Shown: positions 15,973 to 23,673, counted from the first letter of the stretch. The stretch is DNA of 58,449 nucleotides from JBOFMT01 sp051658525 (GCA_051658525.1 JBOFMT010000043.1:1-58449); one strand, 5' to 3'. Made by a program: numbers and translations. The notes: a model not told the origin generated them from the sequence alone.

Positions 15973-16839
15973 ATGAAAGAATTATTGGTATTTCAAACCG
16001 ACTTTACGTATAAAGAAGGTGCTGTTTGTGCGATGTATGGCGTAGTCAAAAGTGTAGATCGTAGCTTGGAGATTATCGATGGAACGCATGAGATTCCACA
16101 ATACGATATTTATAGTGCGAGTTTTCGATTATATCAATCGATGCGCTTTTGGCCAAAAGGCACGGTATTTGTTAGCGTTGTAGATCCAGGTGTTGGAACA
16201 TTCCGACGTGCCTGTGTCGCAAAAACAAGCGATGGTTACTATGTGGTAACACCGGACAATGGAAGTTTAACCCACCTAAAGCATTGGGTAGGAATTGAAG
16301 AAGTTCGAGAAATCGATGAAACGATCAACCGCTTACCAAACTCTGAAGGTGTTGCGATTTTCCACGGTCGTGATTTGTTTGCTTATTGTGCAGCCCGTTT
16401 GGCTGCAGGTATCATCTCTTATGAAGAGGTAGGGCAAGCGTATACTGTGGAAGAAATTCAGGCATACGAGCTAGCACAACCTAAACTTGAAAAACACCTT
16501 GAAAAAACAACGGTATCAGGATATTTGGAAATCAACGATCCAAATTTTGGAAACTTATGGACGAATATTCCGCGTTCCCTGTTTGAAACGGCTGGGTTTG
16601 CCTATGGAGACCATATCGATGTTACGATAGCGTTAGATGGTAATGTGAAGTTTCAAGACCGATTGCTGTTCGCTCAAGCATTTGGGTATGAAGAACAGGG
16701 AAAACCAATGATTTACAACAATGAATTGATGAAGATTGCACTTGCAAGTGTCCAAGCTAACTTTATGGAAACCTATGGTTTAGGCTTTGGTGCAAATTGG
16801 AGTGTTACGTTTACGAAGGAGGATAAGAAAAATGCGTAA
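15973..16839 (+). CDS. SAM hydroxide adenosyltransferase (DUF62), copy 1
   Basis: Family enzymes split S-adenosylmethionine with water to adenosine and methionine; relatives are SAM chlorinases and fluorinases. The 288-aa protein keeps the N-terminal QTDF motif, VVDPGVG (catalytic Asp) followed by RR (Arg), and the FHGRD motif (His), the family Asp-Arg-His set. It follows the ECF genes by 12 nt with ribosome binding site GGGAG and overlaps copy 2 by 8 nt. Sequence differs considerably from copy 2, so this is an old duplication and the two may form a heteromer or use different substrates. Confidence 0.87.
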   Translation: MKELLVFQTDFTYKEGAVCAMYGVVKSVDRSLEIIDGTHEIPQYDIYSASFRLYQSMRFWPKGTVFVSVVDPGVGTFRRACVAKTSDGYYVVTPDNGSLTHLKHWVGIEEVREIDETINRLPNSEGVAIFHGRDLFAYCAARLAAGIISYEEVGQAYTVEEIQAYELAQPKLEKHLEKTTVSGYLEINDPNFGNLWTNIPRSLFETAGFAYGDHIDVTIALDGNVKFQDRLLFAQAFGYEEQGKPMIYNNELMKIALASVQANFMETYGLGFGANWSVTFTKEDKKNA

Positions 16840-17674
16840 ATTATTATTGTTACAAAGTGATTTTGGTTTGGTAGATGGTGCAGTTAGTGCCATGATGGGG
16901 GTTGCTTATAACGAATGCAACGATTTAACCATTGAAAATTTAACGCATGATATTACACCATACAATATCTTTGAAGCGAGTTACCGTTTGGTACAAACAG
17001 TAGAATACTGGCCTGAGGGGACTGTGTTTGTTAGTGTTGTAGATCCAGGCGTTGGTTCAGAGCGTAAGAGTGTTGTTGCGTTAACGAATGCAGGACACTA
17101 TATCGTAACGCCGGATAATGGAACCTTAACACACATCAAACGTACGATGGGAATCAAGGCAATTCGTGAAATTGAAGAATCGAAACAACGTCGTGCAAAT
17201 ACCGAAAACTCTTATACCTTCCATGGACGTGATTTGTATGCATACGTAGGTGCAAAACTTGCTGCTGGTAAGATTAGATTCGAAGAAGTTGGACAAGAGT
17301 TAAGTGTTGATCGCATCGTAGAATGCGAATTGAGTGAACTTACGGTTACAAGTGATATGGTTGCTGGAGCAGTCGATATTCTTGATGTTCGTTTCGGAAG
17401 TCTATGGACGAATATTCCACGTGAAGACTTTGTACAACTTGGCGTAGAATGGGGTGAAAAAGTGGAAGTTTCTATTTATAATGGAGCAACATTAGTTTAC
17501 CAAAACAATATCATCTACGGTCGTAGTTTCGCAGATGTTATGATTGGAAGTTCCATCTTGTATATCAACTCGCTGTACTGTGTTGGTATTGCTATTAACC
17601 AAGGAAGTTTTGCGAAAGCATATAACATTGGTGTAGGTAGTCATTGGAAGATTGAAATTCGTAAAGTAAAATAA
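16832..17674 (+). CDS. SAM hydroxide adenosyltransferase (DUF62), copy 2
   Basis: Second DUF62 enzyme in tandem, 280 aa. It keeps QSDFG, VVDPGVG with downstream RK in place of RR, and FHGRD, so the catalytic Asp, Arg and His are present. The ATG at 16832 follows GGAGG and overlaps the previous stop by 8 nt; the longer frame from 16787 lies in copy 1. It ends the ECF operon at a strong terminator. Copy 2 is closer to the family consensus (DFGLVDGAV) than copy 1. Confidence 0.88.
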   Translation: MRKLLLLQSDFGLVDGAVSAMMGVAYNECNDLTIENLTHDITPYNIFEASYRLVQTVEYWPEGTVFVSVVDPGVGSERKSVVALTNAGHYIVTPDNGTLTHIKRTMGIKAIREIEESKQRRANTENSYTFHGRDLYAYVGAKLAAGKIRFEEVGQELSVDRIVECELSELTVTSDMVAGAVDILDVRFGSLWTNIPREDFVQLGVEWGEKVEVSIYNGATLVYQNNIIYGRSFADVMIGSSILYINSLYCVGIAINQGSFAKAYNIGVGSHWKIEIRKVK

Positions 17675-17680
17675 AATAAA

Positions 17681-17722
17681 AAAAACCACAAGAATGGCTG
17701 AATAAACTTGTGGTTTTTTTTT
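17681..17722. terminator. Bidirectional terminator between ECF and feo operons
   Basis: AAAAACCACAAG (17681-17692) pairs with CTTGTGGTTTTT (17707-17718), 14-nt loop, T run after it and A run before it. It serves convergent operons. Confidence 0.85.
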
Positions 17723-17725
17723 ATA

Positions 17726-17890
17726 TTATGAGGAAGGTAAATTTTGATCTTGCTTGTACAAATCATAAAGGGAGGTGTGACAAGTTGAGCAGTCCAACGA
17801 ACAACCAGCACAGCCACCTTTTTTTTTGCGGTAGCGCAGTAAGGCAATGCCAATCCATAGAATGATTCCAACGATAAGTAAATCAATCAT
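17726..17890 (-). CDS. FeoB-associated Cys-rich membrane protein
   Basis: A 54-aa protein: one N-terminal transmembrane helix (about 3-19), a basic RYRKKK stretch, then a Cys cluster C-AGC-SLDC-STC. This matches the FeoB-associated Cys-rich family (PF12669), which lies next to feoB in many Bacillota and may help FeoB handle iron; the mechanism is unknown. The ATG at 17890 has a GAAAGGTG ribosome binding site. It is the last gene of the feo operon, just after a second tiny membrane protein. Confidence 0.8.
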   Translation of the reverse strand: MIDLLIVGIILWIGIALLRYRKKKGGCAGCSLDCSTCHTSLYDLYKQDQNLPSS

Positions 17891-17893
17891 AGC

Positions 17894-17992
17894 TTAGTCA
17901 CCTTTCTGTTTGCATCCACAACGACAAAACTTACGCTTGCGTACTGCATAGTAGAGGGCAATCGCAAGCAATATGATAATGATGAGGTCCAT
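17894..17992 (-). CDS. Tiny FeoB-linked membrane peptide with CRCGC tail
   Basis: A 32-aa product: hydrophobic helix (about 2-17) followed by VRKRKFCRCGCKQKGD. The ATG at 17992 comes 1 nt after the feoB stop codon, and its stop is 3 nt before the start of the next small gene, so it fits tightly into the operon. It has the same plan as its neighbour (helix, basic stretch, Cys cluster) but is shorter. I do not know a named family for it; its position and Cys residues suggest an iron-transport accessory. A ribosome binding site is not obvious, so translation may depend on coupling to feoB. Confidence 0.6.
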   Translation of the reverse strand: MDLIIIILLAIALYYAVRKRKFCRCGCKQKGD

Positions 17993-17993
17993 C

Positions 17994-19955
17994 TTAGAAC
18001 CAAAGGGATCCAATTTGGTACACAATAATTGCAAGGATATAAGCAAGTGTGGTTTGGTAGATTAAAGCGAACGCTGTCCATTTCGCTGACTTTAATTCCG
18101 AACGCAATGCTCCAATCGCTGCAAAGCAAGGAGAGGATAAAAGAACAAAGAGCATAAAGGAGTAACCTGCGGCAGGTGTAATGATCGTTGAGATGGTTTG
18201 GCTTAAGGCTAAACCTTCTCCCGTATTGAGAAGAATTGCTAAGGTGGATACAATTTGTTCTTTTGCCACAAATCCAGTTAATGTTGCAACACTCAATTCC
18301 CAAGAATGAATACCCATAGGTGCAAAGAGGGGTTCGATCCATTGACCAAGTGTAGCAAGAATACTTTGATCAGCTTCTACGAATTGTAGTTGCCAGTTAA
18401 AGCTTTGTAAGAACCAAATCAAAGTACATCCGATGAAGATTATCGTACCTGCACGAACAATGAAGGCTTTTGCCTGTGTAATCATAGAACGGAAGACACT
18501 ATAAGCTTGTGGCATTTTATACTTTGGTAGTTCTAAAATATAAGGCGATACTTCACCTTTAAACACGACTTTTTTCAGTAGTAAGGCTGAAAATATAATA
18601 ACAAGAATCGAAACCATATACAAACTTGCTGCAACCAAACTTGAGTTTGGGAAGAAGGCAGCAATAAATAAGGTGAAGACAGGAAGTTTGGCACCACAAG
18701 GAACAAAGGGTGTCATGATTGCCGTTAGGCGACGATCACGTTCATTTTCAATGGTGCGTGTTGCCATGATACCTGGAACAGAACATCCAGTACCAATGAT
18801 CATTGGGATAAAGCTTTTTCCAGATAATCCCAACTGCATAAACACACGGTCCAATAAAAAGGCGATACGACTCATATAACCTGTGTCTTCTAAGATTGCT
18901 AAGAAGAAATATAAAATCATAATTTGTGGAACAAAACCTAGGATTGCGCCGATACCGGCAATCAAACCATCTACAACTAAACTGATGACCCAAGGACTCG
19001 CAGCTAAGCTTGATAACAAAGACGTTGCTCCATTGCCTACAAGTTCTGTTAATGCTTCAATCCAACCAATACTTGCATCTCCTATGGTAGAAATTGAGAT
19101 AAAATAGATAAACCACATAACGAAGAAGAATATAGGTAGGCCCAACCAACGATTGGTTAGTACGCGATCCATCTTTTCCGAAATGCTGGCATAACTCGTA
19201 TTTGGTTGATAGCAATGTGGAATTGCACTTGAGATATACTCATAACGTTTATTCACGACAGTCGCATCAAAGGAATCTTGATATGCATCTTCTATCGCTT
19301 TGCGTTGTGATGTAATAAGATCGTTGGTCGCTATTTTTGATAACGCCCAAGCATCTTGTTCTAGTACCTTTAATCCAACATAACGTTTCGGCAAATACGA
19401 TTGCTCCGGAATTTGTTCTGCTACTTTTGCCAACGCTGACTCAATGTCGTTAGAGAACAATGTGAGCGTAGCTTGTGTTGTTGCTTGGAAACAAGTTTCC
19501 ATCAATTGAGGAATACCCTTGTTTTTCGCAGCTGATATGGTAACGAACGGTGCATGGAAATATTGTTCCAACGCCTCTGGATGGATCACATCCTTGCGAC
19601 GTTCTAAGATATCAACCATATTAAGTGCAACGACAACGGGAAGTTCCATTTCCAACAACTGTGTTGTTAGATATAAAGAACGTTCCAAGGAAGAAGCATC
19701 GACGATATTTAAAATCACATCGGGTTTGTTTTCGATAAGATAATTTCGTGTAATCTCTTCTTCCAAACTCATGCTTGATAGGGAATAGATTCCAGGTAAG
19801 TCTATAATTTCAATTTCTGCGTTCTTTGTATACGTTCCAGATTTTCGTTCAACGGTTACACCAGGCCAATTTCCAACACTTTGGTTTGAGCCGGTTAGTT
19901 TGTTGAAGAGTGAAGTCTTTCCAGAGTTTGGATTACCAACTAGTGCTATTTTCAT
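17994..19955 (-). CDS. feoB: Ferrous iron transporter FeoB
   Basis: GTP-dependent Fe(II) importer in the cytoplasmic membrane. The 653-aa protein has an N-terminal G domain with G1 GNPNSGKT (7-14), G3 DLPG (52-55) and G4 NMVD (112-115), a helical guanine-dissociation-inhibitor-like segment, then a membrane core with two Gate regions, including the GCSVPGIMATR signature. Its ATG overlaps the feoA stop by one base (TAATG), with GAGGAGG upstream. Length is slightly below the 700-aa average but all core parts are present. Confidence 0.96.
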   Translation of the reverse strand: MKIALVGNPNSGKTSLFNKLTGSNQSVGNWPGVTVERKSGTYTKNAEIEIIDLPGIYSLSSMSLEEEITRNYLIENKPDVILNIVDASSLERSLYLTTQLLEMELPVVVALNMVDILERRKDVIHPEALEQYFHAPFVTISAAKNKGIPQLMETCFQATTQATLTLFSNDIESALAKVAEQIPEQSYLPKRYVGLKVLEQDAWALSKIATNDLITSQRKAIEDAYQDSFDATVVNKRYEYISSAIPHCYQPNTSYASISEKMDRVLTNRWLGLPIFFFVMWFIYFISISTIGDASIGWIEALTELVGNGATSLLSSLAASPWVISLVVDGLIAGIGAILGFVPQIMILYFFLAILEDTGYMSRIAFLLDRVFMQLGLSGKSFIPMIIGTGCSVPGIMATRTIENERDRRLTAIMTPFVPCGAKLPVFTLFIAAFFPNSSLVAASLYMVSILVIIFSALLLKKVVFKGEVSPYILELPKYKMPQAYSVFRSMITQAKAFIVRAGTIIFIGCTLIWFLQSFNWQLQFVEADQSILATLGQWIEPLFAPMGIHSWELSVATLTGFVAKEQIVSTLAILLNTGEGLALSQTISTIITPAAGYSFMLFVLLSSPCFAAIGALRSELKSAKWTAFALIYQTTLAYILAIIVYQIGSLWF

Positions 19956-20185
19956 TACTTAACCTCCTCGACCATAATTTTCGAAGCATCAGCTTTTCGT
20001 ATGGTTAGTGAGAAACCTCGTATCTCTAGTTCAAATGGATCACCGAGTGGTGCTAGTTTTTTTATGGTAATTAACGTATTGTTGGTTAAACCCATATCCA
20101 TGATTCTTCTTCGCATTGGATTTTCACATTCAATGGATTTGATGATCACGGGTTGATTGATTTTTATACTACTTAACGGTTTCAT
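19955..20185 (-). CDS. feoA: Ferrous iron transport accessory protein FeoA
   Basis: Small SH3-like cytoplasmic protein required for FeoB function. The 76-aa length and segments MRRRIMDMGLT and LAPLGDPFELEIRGFSLTIRK are typical. It is the first gene of a four-gene operon (feoA, feoB and two tiny Cys-rich membrane proteins), with GAGGGG upstream of the ATG and a strong promoter at 20228-20256. Confidence 0.93.
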   Translation of the reverse strand: MKPLSSIKINQPVIIKSIECENPMRRRIMDMGLTNNTLITIKKLAPLGDPFELEIRGFSLTIRKADASKIMVEEVK

Positions 20186-20205
20186 ATTATACCCCTCATC
20201 TTTTT

Positions 20206-20221
20206 GTTAGCCGTAGGTAAC
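20206..20221. promoter_or_regulatory. Possible metal-repressor operator in the feo leader
   Basis: GTTAGCCGTAGGTAAC is an imperfect inverted repeat (GTTA...TAAC arms) just downstream of the feo -10 box, followed by a second GTTAG. It resembles the general form of DtxR-family operators, and a DtxR-family gene lies nearby at 20656-21015. Binding is inference. Confidence 0.4.
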
Positions 20222-20227
20222 AAAGTT

Positions 20228-20256
20228 AGTATAGCACTTTGTGATTTTCCTGTCAA
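20228..20256 (-). promoter_or_regulatory. Promoter of the feo operon
   Basis: On the minus strand TTGACA (20256-20251), 17-nt spacer, TATACT (20233-20228), with TGC before the -10. Near-consensus. Confidence 0.8.
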
Positions 20257-20580
20257 ATATTTGTTGTTTATTTATGTAATATTTCATTACTACCAATATT
20301 TGAAAGGCAATGGAAATCTAGTTCAACATGCATTGATTGGATTGTCGATACGTATAATTAGCGTTGCGAAGGGTGTATCTTGGAGAATTTACCGATTGGG
20401 ATAAGATTGTAATCGACTGTTAAATTTTTTAAACGCATGTGACGCATGCTACACGCAGAGACTCTGTCAACGATGTATATCTTGAGGAACGATGAAGGTT
20501 GGTTCTAGTACTATTGTTGACATGCGTAAGATATCTAAAAGGAGGTCGTTTTATCGCTTCGATTTCCCAAGCTTTTAAAA
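20257..20580. other. Intergenic region without a convincing gene
   Basis: Between the feo promoter and the terminator of the DtxR-type gene. Only short open frames occur, none with both a good ribosome binding site and protein-like composition. It holds scattered short repeats (CGCATG, AGAGACTCT) but no structure I can name. Confidence 0.5.
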
Positions 20581-20624
20581 AAAACGAACGTGCAAGTCAA
20601 TGATAAACTTGCACGTTCGTTTAT
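20574..20624 (-). terminator. Terminator of the DtxR-type/Spx-type operon
   Basis: A 16-bp perfect stem: AAACGAACGTGCAAGT (20582-20597) with ACTTGCACGTTCGTTT (20607-20622), 9-nt loop. Read on the minus strand it is followed by a run of T. Confidence 0.85.
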
Positions 20625-20655
20625 GTTGAAACAGCGTTTCCCACTGCCCTTTTCC

Positions 20656-21015
20656 TTATTTATTTAGGTAAGCAACTAAGTTGCGATAGGTTTCTTCGCT
20701 TAAGACGTGTTCAATGCGACACGCATCTTTTTCAGCCACGGTCTCTTCCACATCCAACACTTGCATTAGAAATGATGTGATATTGCGATGGCGGTCAAGG
20801 ATTGCTGTTGCCACATCCCGTCCCGCTTGTGTTAGTTTGACACTACCGTAAGCTTCTTGTGAAATAAACTCTTTCTCTTTTAATAGATTTACCGCTTTGT
20901 TTACACTAGGGCGTGATACCTTCATATAATTAGCAATATCAATACTACGAACCTCGCCATTACGTTCCAACATTAAAATGGCTTCTAAATAATTTTCTAA
21001 TGATTCACCTAACAT
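20656..21015 (-). CDS. DtxR/IdeR-family metal-dependent repressor
   Basis: Metal-sensing DNA-binding repressor. The 119-aa protein has an N-terminal winged helix (SIDIANYMKVSRPSVNKAVNLLKEK) and the metal-binding dimerisation domain, without a C-terminal SH3-like domain. Metal ligands visible are E11, H76, C99, E102 and H103; DACRIEHVLS matches the DtxR-type Cys site, not the MntR Glu site. Position 8, Met in DtxR and Asp in MntR, is Asn (SLENYLE). Being next to feo, it probably controls iron uptake. It overlaps the upstream Spx-family gene by 7 nt. Confidence 0.88.
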   Translation of the reverse strand: MLGESLENYLEAILMLERNGEVRSIDIANYMKVSRPSVNKAVNLLKEKEFISQEAYGSVKLTQAGRDVATAILDRHRNITSFLMQVLDVEETVAEKDACRIEHVLSEETYRNLVAYLNK

Positions 21016-21374
21016 GACTTTGTGCCCCCTATGATATTTTGATACGCTACTTCTTTAAATCCAAGAACAAGATTTGTTTCTGAAACTAACAATGGGCGTT
21101 TAACCAAATATCCATCACTAGCTAGTAGGGTTGCAAGTTCACTGTCGGTTTTCGTTGGTAAAATCTCCTTTAAACCCAATGCTTTGAACTTGGTGCCTTG
21201 TTTATTGAAAAATTGATCCATCGGAATTTCAAATTGACGGCTCCAAGCCAGAAACATTTCTGCACTTGGTGGTTGTTCCATCAGTTCCATATAAGTATAC
21301 GCAACATCATGCGCAGTTAAATACTTTTTTGCTTTGATACAGGTAGAGCATTTTGCATAACCGTATAAATTCAT
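21009..21374 (-). CDS. Spx/MgsR (ArsC-like) family protein
   Basis: Thioredoxin-fold protein of the ArsC/Spx/MgsR family, 121 aa. It has an N-terminal redox CxxC (CSTC) and the family segments LKEILPTKTDSELATLLASDGYLVKRPLL. Spx-type members bind RNA polymerase alpha and regulate oxidative stress genes; others have no known partner, so a regulatory role is only likely. The ATG at 21374 was chosen because the upstream GTG lies inside the GAGGTGG ribosome binding site. Co-transcribed with the DtxR-type repressor, linking redox and metal control. Confidence 0.8.
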   Translation of the reverse strand: MNLYGYAKCSTCIKAKKYLTAHDVAYTYMELMEQPPSAEMFLAWSRQFEIPMDQFFNKQGTKFKALGLKEILPTKTDSELATLLASDGYLVKRPLLVSETNLVLGFKEVAYQNIIGGTKSC

Positions 21375-21399
21375 TTGTTCCACCTCTTTCTCTTATCTT

Positions 21400-21429
21400 A
21401 TCATACAACAATCGTTGGTTGAAATGCAA
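21400..21429 (-). promoter_or_regulatory. Promoter of the Spx-type/DtxR-type operon
   Basis: On the minus strand TTGCAT (21429-21424), 18-nt spacer, TATGAT (21405-21400). Confidence 0.6.
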
Positions 21430-21485
21430 ACCCAAGGCAATTTCGAGAGTTAGAAATTATGCAGTGTTACTAGATCAAAAAAAAC

Positions 21486-21514
21486 TTGCAAAGCGATTGA
21501 GAATGTGGTTTAAT
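21486..21514 (+). promoter_or_regulatory. Promoter of the metK riboswitch transcript
   Basis: TTGCAA (21486-21491), 17-nt spacer, TTTAAT (21509-21514). Confidence 0.7.
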
Positions 21515-21523
21515 TAGAAAGCC

Positions 21524-21668
21524 AATTATCAAGAGTTGGGGTAGAGAGTTAGCTCGTTGATCCCACACCAACCTACAAACACATTTGTAAGGTGGTACTG
21601 CTAGCAGCGATAAGAGAAAACGAAACTACCAACCAAAAGGAACGTCTCTCTTATTGAGAGGCGTTTTT
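21524..21668 (+). ncRNA. S-box (SAM-I-like, compact) riboswitch and expression platform
   Basis: P1 is TTATC (21526-21530) with GATAA (21609-21613), followed by the K-turn-type AAGAG and a P2 helix GTTGG/CCAAC. P3 is TACAAA-CACA-TTTGTA, and P4 is very short (CTG-CTAG-CAG). The platform is clear: GATAAGAGA (21609-21617), the 3' arm of P1, can instead pair with TCTCTTAT (21647-21654), the 5' arm of the terminator AACGTCTCTC/GAGAGGCGTT plus T run. SAM binding should therefore terminate transcription before metK. The compact core is close to SAM-I or the SAM-I/IV variant. Confidence 0.83.
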
Positions 21669-21693
21669 TTATGGAAAGAGTGAGGATTAAACA

Positions 21694-22803
21694 ATGAATC
21701 AAATGTTATTTACAAGTGAAAGTATTACAGAAGGACATCCAGATAAAATTTGCGATAAAATTGCCGATGCAATTTTGGATGCTGCGTTGGCGCAAGATGC
21801 TGAGAGTAAGATGGCGGTAGAAGCAACCATCAAAGATGATTTTATCTTGGTATATGGAGAAGCAAACACTAAGGCAAACATCGATTACCAACAAATTGCA
21901 CGTGATACCATCAAAGCAATTGGGTATCTAGAGACGTATGAAGTATGTGTTAAGGTAAACAAGCAAAGCAGTGAAATTCATGCAGCTGTTGTGAAGGCGG
22001 ATGGTGTTGTAGGAGCCGGAGATCAAGGAATTATGTTTGGTTATGCATGTAATGAGACAGAGACCTATATGCCACTAGCTATTGACTTAGCACATCGATT
22101 GGCAATGCAACTTACCAATGTGAGAAAACAAGGAGAAACTAATATTTTACCTGATGGGAAGACACAGGTAAGTGTAGTGTATGAAAACGGAGTACCGCAA
22201 TATGTTGATACCATTGTCGTTTCTACACAACACGTTGCTGAAATTTCATTGGAATCGCTACGTGACCTTGTTTTAGAAAAAGTAATCAAACCAGTTGTTG
22301 ATGCGAAATTAATCAATGAAGCAACCAAATATCTCATCAATCCAAGTGGATCTTTTGTTGTCGGAGGAAGCTTTGGTGACAGTGGTACAACGGGTAGAAA
22401 AATTGTTGTTGATACCTATGGTGGTATGGGACGTATTGGAGGGGGTTGCTTCTCTAGCAAGGATCCAAGTAAAGTAGACCGCTCGGCTGCTTATTATTGC
22501 CGTTACGTAGCTAAAAGTTTAGTTGCTGCAAAGCTCTGTGAGCGTTGTGAGTTACAAGTTGCTTATGCAATTGGGGTAGCTACACCAGTTTCAATTATGA
22601 TTGAAACCTTTGGTACTTCAAAGTACAGCGATAACGAATTATTGGAAATCGTAGCTAATAATTTCGATTTCTCGGTGGCGAACATTATTTCAGAACTAGA
22701 TTTAAAACGTCCAATCTATGGGGAAAGTGCATGTTATGGTCATTTTGGTCGATCTATTTTCCCTTGGGAACAAATAAAATCATTAAAAATCGAAAAAGCC
22801 TAA
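21694..22803 (+). CDS. metK: S-adenosylmethionine synthetase
   Basis: Makes SAM from methionine and ATP. The 369-aa protein begins with FTSESITEGHPDKICDKIADAILDA, contains the GAGDQGIMFGYA motif (ATP binding) and the glycine-rich GGSFGDSGTTGRKI and GGMGRIGGGCFSSKDPSKVDRSAAY loops. It is slightly shorter than the usual 380-400 aa. Preceded by a SAM riboswitch that should lower expression when SAM is plentiful, and closed by a terminator. Monocistronic. Confidence 0.97.
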   Translation: MNQMLFTSESITEGHPDKICDKIADAILDAALAQDAESKMAVEATIKDDFILVYGEANTKANIDYQQIARDTIKAIGYLETYEVCVKVNKQSSEIHAAVVKADGVVGAGDQGIMFGYACNETETYMPLAIDLAHRLAMQLTNVRKQGETNILPDGKTQVSVVYENGVPQYVDTIVVSTQHVAEISLESLRDLVLEKVIKPVVDAKLINEATKYLINPSGSFVVGGSFGDSGTTGRKIVVDTYGGMGRIGGGCFSSKDPSKVDRSAAYYCRYVAKSLVAAKLCERCELQVAYAIGVATPVSIMIETFGTSKYSDNELLEIVANNFDFSVANIISELDLKRPIYGESACYGHFGRSIFPWEQIKSLKIEKA

Positions 22804-22821
22804 ATTCTTAGGCTTTTTTTT
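22793..22821 (+). terminator. Terminator after metK
   Basis: AAAAAGCCTAA (22793-22803), loop ATTC, TTAGGCTTTTT (22808-22818), more T after it. The metK stop codon is in the stem. Confidence 0.85.
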
Positions 22822-22838
22822 GTTATAATTATAACAAA
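22819..22838. promoter_or_regulatory. Perfect 20-bp palindrome overlapping the -10 of the LytTR regulator gene
   Basis: TTTGTTATAATTATAACAAA is a perfect palindrome with the TATAAT box (22824-22829) at its core. It looks like an operator for a dimeric regulator, or a by-product of the promoter's AT-rich sequence. The arms GTTATAA/TTATAAC recur upstream of nhaC at 46324-46339. Confidence 0.5.
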
Positions 22839-22850
22839 GGGGGAATTCCA

Positions 22851-23555
22851 GTGTATAAATTAGCAATATGTGATGATAATCCACAAGAAGTAGCAATATT
22901 GAAACAAAAAGTAAATCAATATATCACTTCTCGCAGTGTGCAAATTGAGGTAGAAACGTTTACCGATGGGGTCCAATTCTTCCATCACCATTTTGAAGGA
23001 AAATATGACATCATCTTACTCGATATTTATTTGGGGAGACGTACGGGTATTGAAATCGCGAAAGCAATTCGTAAACGCGATAAAGATGTTATTATCATCT
23101 TTATCACAACCTCATTAAGTCATGCAATCGAAAGTTATGAAGTCAAGGCCTTGAACTACTTGTTGAAGCCGGTTGGTGAAGAGAAACTATTTCCATGCTT
23201 GGATGACTGTTTAAAACTAGTACATAAAGAACAAGAAGGTTTGATTGTAACATCGGCAGGAAAAACAGAATTTATTCCTGTAACAAGTATTGAGTATTTG
23301 GAAAGTATTGGACATAAAGTTGTGATCCATACAACCTATATGAACTTTGTTGTTTATGAAAAATTAGATAAACTTCAAGAACGTTTACAACAAGATTTCT
23401 TTATTCGTACCAAACAAAGTTTTTTAGTAAATATGAATTTTATTCAATCGATTGAAGGAAATAAAATCATTATGAAAAACGGTGATATCGTGACCATTCG
23501 TCACTCGTATATCAAAGAAGTAAAACGATTTTACGTAAAATTCTTATTGAATTAA
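22851..23555 (+). CDS. LytTR-family response regulator, no adjacent kinase
   Basis: Transcriptional regulator of 234 aa: an N-terminal receiver domain (acidic DD at 9-10, phospho-acceptor Asp in IILLDIYLG) and a C-terminal LytTR DNA-binding domain (IEYLESIGHKVVIHT, FIRTKQSFLVNMNFI). Family members control cell-surface, virulence or peptide-signalling genes. The start is GTG at 22851 behind AAAGGGGG. No histidine kinase lies nearby, so it is an orphan here; the next gene encodes a secreted CAP-domain protein with its own promoter. Confidence 0.9.
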   Translation: MYKLAICDDNPQEVAILKQKVNQYITSRSVQIEVETFTDGVQFFHHHFEGKYDIILLDIYLGRRTGIEIAKAIRKRDKDVIIIFITTSLSHAIESYEVKALNYLLKPVGEEKLFPCLDDCLKLVHKEQEGLIVTSAGKTEFIPVTSIEYLESIGHKVVIHTTYMNFVVYEKLDKLQERLQQDFFIRTKQSFLVNMNFIQSIEGNKIIMKNGDIVTIRHSYIKEVKRFYVKFLLN

Positions 23556-23610
23556 GCAAAAAATATAGAGTAATCTCGCCATTCCATACTATGTGAAATA
23601 CCTCGAAAAC

Positions 23611-23640
23611 TTGATTTTTTGAAAAAGGGTTTGTTATACT
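23611..23640 (+). promoter_or_regulatory. Promoter of the CAP-domain gene
   Basis: TTGATT (23611-23616), 18-nt spacer, TATACT (23635-23640). Confidence 0.65.
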
Positions 23641-23673
23641 TAGATGGCAGGGGACTTAAATGGAGGTTCATTT

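Noticed and set aside
20204..20404. 66-codon plus-strand frame in the feo upstream region
   Set aside because: Starts within the feo promoter/operator on the other strand, lacks a ribosome binding site and has no protein-like features.
20496..20603. Small frame with TTG start reading a hydrophobic stretch and then KKNERASQ
   Set aside because: Its 3' end is the arm of a perfect 16-bp terminator and the start has poor spacing; coding is unlikely.
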